This document shows, piece after piece, positions 58,167-64,000 of a DNA stretch of 64,000 bases; the first letter of the stretch is position 1, and every line of letters starts with the position of its first letter. The stretch lies in the NCBI GenBank assembly GCA_951799425.1, contig OX637409.1:8769960-8833959 (forward strand), given 5' to 3'. Made by a program: the position numbers and the translations under genes. The notes under the pieces were generated by a model. That model did not search any database and was not told the DNA's origin. It was given only the letters and a program-made list of their open reading frames with translations. Source of the stretch: Ilex aquifolium. Taxonomy: Eukaryota; Streptophyta; Magnoliopsida; Aquifoliales; Aquifoliaceae.

Positions 58167-61100
58167 GAATCCAAGAATCAAATTTTTTTTGCTTTATATC
58201 CAAAGTTGGGTTTGATAGAGTTGTTGCTGGGTCTGTTTCACACACACTCCCGTCTTCAAATAAGGAGCCAACGAACGAACTGACAACCTCTCAATCTCAT
58301 TATTCTTGTGCCTGGCTTGCTGCTGAAATGTTGTGCACGTGGAAATGGCATGGTGGGAGTGCTATTAGTTCTTTCGTACCTGTACTGAGGGCGTACGCAA
58401 CGAGTGAAAAGTACTCGCCAGAGGACGGCTTGTTAGATTCTATTGCCACCATTTTGCTTGATGGTGCTCTTGTCCAAGAGCCAATTGGTGAATCCAATCT
58501 ATATCCTATTTCATGTGATGAAGTGGAGAATATTGAAGAACCCTTTTTGAGAGGTCTTGTATTATTGTTGTCTTCCCTCTTTAGAGATAATATATGGGGA
58601 AAGGACAAAGCTACTTTCTTATTTAAACTGCTTCTAAATAAACTTTTTGTTGGTGAGGCCATGAACTTGAATTGTTTGAGGATTCTTCCCCCAATTATGG
58701 GTGTTCTTATTAGACCACTGAGCATTGGATCCAGTAAAGATGTTCAACCTGATTCTTTTGGGGAAAAAGAGTTGCATGATACAATTACGGACTGGCTCCG
58801 GAGAATTCTGTCATTCCCACATTTAAATGCATGGCAAACAGGAAAAGGTAAACAAAAGCTGACTTCAATTAATGGTAGATATTTGTAACTGATACAATAT
58901 AAGTTTTACAATATATGGCTGTGGTTGACCCAAGAGCTTGTCAGCACTTCAACAATCCACCCATAACTTCTTTATGGATCTTTATGTGAGATGGTATAAA
59001 GACCTTAGTTACATTTCCAGTATTCCAACCCTAGCTTCTAGACCTAGGGTATTGGAGCATCAAGTAGCTAAATCTACTTCCTCGCTAATTTCATACTCGC
59101 AGCAAAGGGCCATTGGTGGTTGTTCTTTCAGTTTCTTCTATTTTTATGTTCTGTCTTTTTTTGTTTGTATTTTTTTCAATGTTCCGCTCTTGTTGTTATA
59201 ATCTGATTTTATCTTGCAGATATGGAAGATTGGTTTCTGTTGGTTATTTCCTGTTATCCCATAAGTGCAACGGGTGTCATGAAAGAGTTGAACCAGGAGA
59301 GATATATCAGCTCTGTGGAGAAAGCACTTCTGCTTGAATTATTTCGGAAGCAGAGACATAACGCTGGTTCATTAGCTGCAGTTAATAAGCTGCCTGTCGT
59401 ACAGATTTTGTTATCAAAGTTAATTTTAGTTGCAGTTGCATATTGCTGGAAGGAATTTGTTGACGATGATTGGGAGTTTGTTCTATATTATCTGAGACGG
59501 TGGACTGAAGTTGCAGTTGTAACCATGGAGGAAGTTGCTGAAAATGTGAATGATGCTATCACAAACAGCTCCACCTCCAGTGATTTGGAAGTTATTCTAA
59601 AGAAGCTTGAGCATGCTGTGCTGGTTTCAAACGCTTCTCCTCTGAAACTTGCAAGAAATGCTCTGATTACATTTTCGGCATTTCCCGGACTTGTTGGACA
59701 GAATAACAAAGGAGATGCAGAGAATTCGAATCCCTTGAGGACTGAGAGATGGGAGCTCATCAAAGATCGAATTCTAGAAGGCATTCTTCGTCTATTCTTT
59801 TCCACTGGTGCTGCTGAGGCAATGGCAAGTTCCTGCAGCCACGAGGCTTCATCTATTATAGCATCCTCCCGACTTGATCAACTTCACTTCTGGGATTTAG
59901 TTGCTTCTAGTGTTGTGGAGTCCTCTTCAAATGCTAGAGATAAGGCTGTAAAATCAGTTGAAATTTGGGGGGCTAAGCAAAGGGCGAATTAGCTCTTTGT
60001 ATGCCATCCTCTTTTCCTCCAAACCAGTTCCTTCTTTGCAGTTTGCTGCTTATGTCATTCTGTCGACAGAACCTGTATCACACTTGGCATTTGTAAGAGA
60101 GCACAACGTGTTTCACGGATGGGCATACTGATGGTAACCAGGATTCTTGTCGTATTGACTTATCTTTTGAAGAAAATGTTCATCTGAGGGAGGAAATTTC
60201 TTTCATGCTTGAAAAATTACCTTACGAGATTCTTGAAATGGATTTGGTGGCACCTGAACGGGTAATTAATGTTTAGAGAAGTAGTAATATTTTTACTTGA
60301 TAGGGTATGATGATTGAAGTCATATGATCATCATATACTGATCACTACTACAAATTTCAGGTGAATGTATTCCTTGCTTGGTCTTTGTTTCTGTCACATC
60401 TACTATCCTTGCTGTCGTCATCATCTGCAAGTGAGAGATTGATTCAATGTATACAAGATTCTGCTAATTCAACAATATTGGATTGCCTTTTCCTGCATAT
60501 TCCAGTGGAACTGTTCATGGTTCCCAGCTTAAGGAAGAAAGAATTGGAACGTCCCCCTGGGGTATCAGAAGCTGCAACTACGGCAACACATGCCATCACA
60601 ACCAGTTTATGTTGAATCTCTGTGGCCTGTTGGACCAGAGAAAATGGCCTCACTTGCTGGTGCAATATATGGTCTGATGCTTCGCATTCTTCCTGCTTAT
60701 GTTCGAGGATGGTTTACTGATATACGTGATCGTTCAATATCATCTGCGATCGAGTCTTTCACAAAAGCATGGTGTAGCCCACCTTTAATCACAAATGAAC
60801 TATCACAGGTTTGCGCAACTCCACTCTTTGGACCCCTGAACCCACCCTCTTATTGCTGCTGTACACTTTAACACACTGTTATAGCAGCTTAGCCTTGTTG
60901 TCAAGTATTTATCTTGTGAAAGATGCCCGTTATTGGATGTCATATCTGCCCTATTTCTTTCTGTGAATGCTTCATGGAATTACTGTGGAATTTTCTGAAT
61001 GCAGATCAAGAAAGCCAGTTTTGCTGATGAAAACTTTTCAGTTGGTGTAAGCAAATCAGCCAATGAGGTTATTGCGACCTATACAAAGGATGAGACAGGA

Positions 61101-62962
61101 ATGGATTTAGTAATTCATCTTCCTGCATCTTACCCACTACGACCTGTGGAGGTAGATTGTACAAGGACCCTTGGCATTAGTGAATTGAAGCAGAGGAAAT
61201 GGTTAATGTCAATGATGTCATTTGTTCGCAATCAGGTATTTCCTATAGGCATCAGTTGGACGAGCATGTATTGTGTGTCATGTTTATCTCTTTTCAGCTA
61301 TGCAAAGGTCCAATGCACTGCAAAAATTTTCTAATTCATGAAATAACCTGATTATGGTGATTCATGTGGACCCATTAAGGCTTCAGCATGCATGGAAGAC
61401 GGGTTAGAGAATGAGAGAACAATTATGATAAGAGAATGGGGATTTAGCATAGTTTTAAAACCCTGCCCGAACATGAACACATGAAAGTGACCGGTTCAAT
61501 GGGTCAATGGTTCAACCGGTTCAATGGGTCAATGGTTCAACTGTTGAGTCATTGGTCGGACCGGTAATATAATAAAAAAATAAAAAATAATTATTAATGA
61601 TAATAAATAGGATAAAAAATCACAATAATTATATAAATAACATGTTTAATGTATATTAGATCAAATAAAAACTCAAAAATCATCAAACACCTATCCAATG
61701 CAAATGAAAATAATTAAAAACTCATGTTCAAATTGAATGCACAACTCAAATTTAGAGAGATATACTCTCATACGTGGAACAGATCCCATAGATCAAACTC
61801 CAATATGTTAATTAGAGATGTAATATAGCATTCTAACTTCTCACTAGATTGCACAGAAGACAAAGGTAGGGCCCTAATGGTAATTCCAATATTCCACCAT
61901 ATTGGAGATGTACCTGTTGGCTGCTGTAGTGTTGTGTAAAGTGAAGGTCGCAGAGTCCTCTCACTCTTGCTTTCGTAGTTAGCTCGACAAATGGAAAATT
62001 AGGGCATTTTTGGGCCCAAAACTTGGTTTTTATAGTACTTTACATGACCTGTCCGGTTTGTGAAAATCCGTCAAGTTTGAACGATTTAGTAAAAAACTGC
62101 CCGGTTCAGCGGGTTATAAATGATTCTTTTGCTCAACCGATCTAATATGATAACCGGCCCGGTTTGGCCTCCGGTTCACCAGATCAACCCGTGGGGCCGA
62201 GCCGGGTTTTAAAACAGTGGGTTTTAGTGCAAAGGCAAAGTGAATTTGGGTGCATATTCGGAAGGAAAGCCTAAAACTAAAACTAATTGGTGAGTTATAG
62301 AATATTTGGATTAGAGAATAGTACAATCTCAAGGCGAACAACTCCTTTCTAAGCTCGGGAAAGAAAACCTAGCCCAGCTTTCTTTCCAAGCCATTAATAA
62401 CTGCCAGATTCTCAATAGGTCCAGCTATCCCTTCAAGAGATCCTTCCATCTAGTTGAAGTCCACAACCTATGTGTCTGTATGCAACAAGCACTGTTTCTC
62501 AAATAGGGTCAAGTCCTGTTTCTTTCCTATGCATTGTTAGATCTCCGGTGCTTTTTCAACCTTGTTTTGAGTACTTTGGTTTCACAGGAATGTTGCAGGA
62601 CTTGATCTCGTCAAGAAGTATACTTTTTGAATGACCTCTAACCGATTCTCATAATCTTTTTGGCTCTAGTTGATTTTGAACAATCTAGTACGCAGGCTAG
62701 GCGCTGATAATCTTGTTTTACTTGCGTGATACAGAATGGAGCCCTAGCTGAAGCAATACGTCCATGGAAGAGCAATTTTGACAAGGAATTTGAAGGTGTT
62801 GAGGAGTGCCCAATCTGTTATAGTTTCATCCACACTGCAAACCATAGCCTTCCCCGGCTTGCTTGCAAGACCTGCAAGCACAAGTTCCATTCAGCCTGCC
62901 TATATAAGTGGTTCTCAACTTCTCACAAGTCAACTTGCCCCTTGTGCCAGTCCCCATTTTGA
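58167..62962 (+). pseudogene. LTN1: LTN1 copy B, 3' half (counterpart of copy A 632-5484)
   Basis: Exons 58167-58847 (681 bp against 694 in copy A), 59220-60261 (1042 against 1043), 60361-60808 (448 against 459), 61005-61235 (231, intact) and 62735-62962 (228, intact, RING ending CPLCQSPF). All splice sites are kept. About 16 substitutions are visible in the 1043-bp exon, giving about 98% identity. The three shortened or altered exons are out of frame, so decay followed the duplication. Confidence 0.88.
61452..62214. repeat. MITE-like element in the last LTN1 intron (copy B)
   Basis: Counterpart of 3933-4737 with the same GTTTTAAAAC ends. It lacks about 40 bp that in copy A hold a GAGAGA run. 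Confidence 0.5.
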
Positions 62963-64000
62963 TCTCAACATTTGAAGGCATAATATTTGTTTGTAACTGG
63001 AATTACTGGGGACTTGGACTTGAGTTCGGGGTTTGACTGCAACTTGGCACTCTGAGCTAAAAGCCCCCAAGATGACTGAATTGAATGAGTTGGGGTGTAC
63101 ATTAGCAAAACAAGCTGTAAACTCTCTCTCTCTCCAAGTCCTTCTATTGTTGTGCACTTCTATGGTCAATGAAGTTTGGTTAGTGTGTTAAAATGACCAG
63201 TGAAGCACACTAAGCTTGGGATGTCCCCTGTATCCCTGACATTTTGAAATTGTTAGTTTGCTTTCATATTAATGATTCATATCGAGGTGATGGATCCTAA
63301 TATGTTTCAAGTATATTGATCGACTTCCTTAAGTCATGTTTTAGAATTCCCCTAGCCTGTGTTAACTGAGGTATACACATGCACTTTCTGAGATCTTGGT
63401 AAATTTCTGCAGATCCATACTAACTGGGAAATATTTATCTTCTGAAAAGCAGCATTTGATGGGGTGTTGTTTCAGACCGCCTGAGAAGAAATTCACTGGT
63501 GGAAAAGGATATTACCCAACGCCCGTCCTAATGCAATGTGTTATGAGGTTGGATAAGACCTTATCTTTTGCATAATTATCACACGGGCTATGCTCAACCT
63601 TGAACCTTCACATGCTTGGGAGCTTGAGTTTATCCATGTGTACCATAAAAAATATATCGAGAGAGAGAGGGAGAGAGCTGCTTGTGTCATTCAATGGGAA
63701 CCACCAGCATAAAAATCTTGAAGTAAACGAGTGGCCACTGGGACCATTTGACCAGCAGGTTGGTTCAGGTTTTTGAGCACCAAAAAAATAAAATTGAGGT
63801 TTTAAAAAAATTGATTTTAGATTTTGGTCTATTTCCTTGACAGTGCAGATATTCTGGTTTGGCAAACATATACTGGCAGAGTAGCAGGACCTTGTATGAT
63901 GTGGATCGGGCAGGGGTAAGATCTTTTTTTTTTTTTGGGTCATGCCTGTAGGCAACTTCAGATGTGTAAATGTCATTGATTTAACTTGAATGATTTTGCA
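62963..64000. other. 3' flank of LTN1 copy B
   Basis: Matches 5485 to about 6520 next to copy A up to the window end, with small differences in the CT and AG runs. So the duplicated unit extends past the right edge. No further gene seen. Confidence 0.7.

Larger units (their letters stand above)
38591..62962 (+). pseudogene. LTN1: LTN1 copy B: 5'-truncated, transposon-filled, frame-broken Listerin gene
   Basis: Exon-like blocks in order: 38591-38743, 40288-40946, 41069-41554, 41736-42220, 49036-54691 (split by Copia 49307-54237), 58167-58847, 59220-60261, 60361-60808, 61005-61235, 62735-62962. Together they cover Listerin from roughly residue 200 to the RING. Against copy A, which is open throughout the shared part, copy B has a 13-bp loss near 58196, an extra G at 59967-59972, a 2-bp loss near 60100 and an 11-bp loss near 60606. 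In the part without a copy A partner there is a frame shift near 54437 and an exon junction (41554/41736) that does not keep frame. With the missing N terminus, a full product is very unlikely. The last two exons (RWD-like and RING) are still open. Confidence 0.85.

Overview
The window looks like nuclear DNA of a TE-rich flowering plant, probably a eudicot. Genes carry GT-AG introns, the recognisable host proteins closely match plant families, and most of the space is retrotransposons, Helitrons, hAT-like elements, MITEs and AT-rich non-coding DNA. I see no bacterial features, no CRISPR array, and no tRNA or rRNA gene.

Host genes. (1) Positions 1-5484 (+) hold the 3' half of an E3 ubiquitin ligase Listerin gene (LTN1; ribosome-associated quality control), intact in all five visible exons and ending in the RWD-like region and the C4HC3 RING; its 5' half lies left of the window. 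(2) 35528-37486 (+) is a complete three-exon ZIP/IRT-type metal transporter of 355 aa. (3) 38591-62962 (+) is a second LTN1 copy. It lacks recognisable N-terminal exons, is swollen by transposons, has a Copia element inside an exon, and carries several small frame-breaking changes relative to copy A, so it is most likely a pseudogene. The two copies share about 98% of exon bases and are direct repeats roughly 57.5 kb apart. The similarity runs to both window edges, so the true duplication is larger than seen here.

Between the two LTN1 copies. 5.5-10.0 kb is non-coding. 10.0-30.8 kb is a nested transposon block. Two related copies of a segment carrying an element that starts CAGGGCCGGCCC begin at 10035 and 24557. 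The first is split by an 11-kb gag-only Tat-like Gypsy element (10697-21688, TSD ATAGT), whose internal tandem array is itself split by two solo LTRs (12983-15110, TSD GTAGC; 15168-18048, TSD TATAG). The second is split by a Helitron-like element (25255-27942) and a hAT-like element (28086-30627), which carries a fragment of a PBP1/KIC-type EF-hand gene and a further small hAT element (29803-30262, TSD CGCACTTG). 30.8-35.5 kb holds a Gypsy fragment, two foldback elements and a probable SINE.

Inside LTN1 copy B. The 6.8-kb intron 42221-49035 contains a worn Copia element (about 42.8-47.5 kb) carrying a Helitron in one LTR (42901-43703) and a solo LTR in its interior (44427-46806, TSD GCTTT). 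A second, young-looking Copia element with only 128-bp LTRs (49307-54237, TSD GAAAT) sits inside an exon. I found no new multi-gene system. The best material is the LTN1 duplication and decay, the dated nest of insertions, the ACCGGT-centred palindrome arrays shared by three solo LTRs, and a transposon-borne EF-hand gene fragment.
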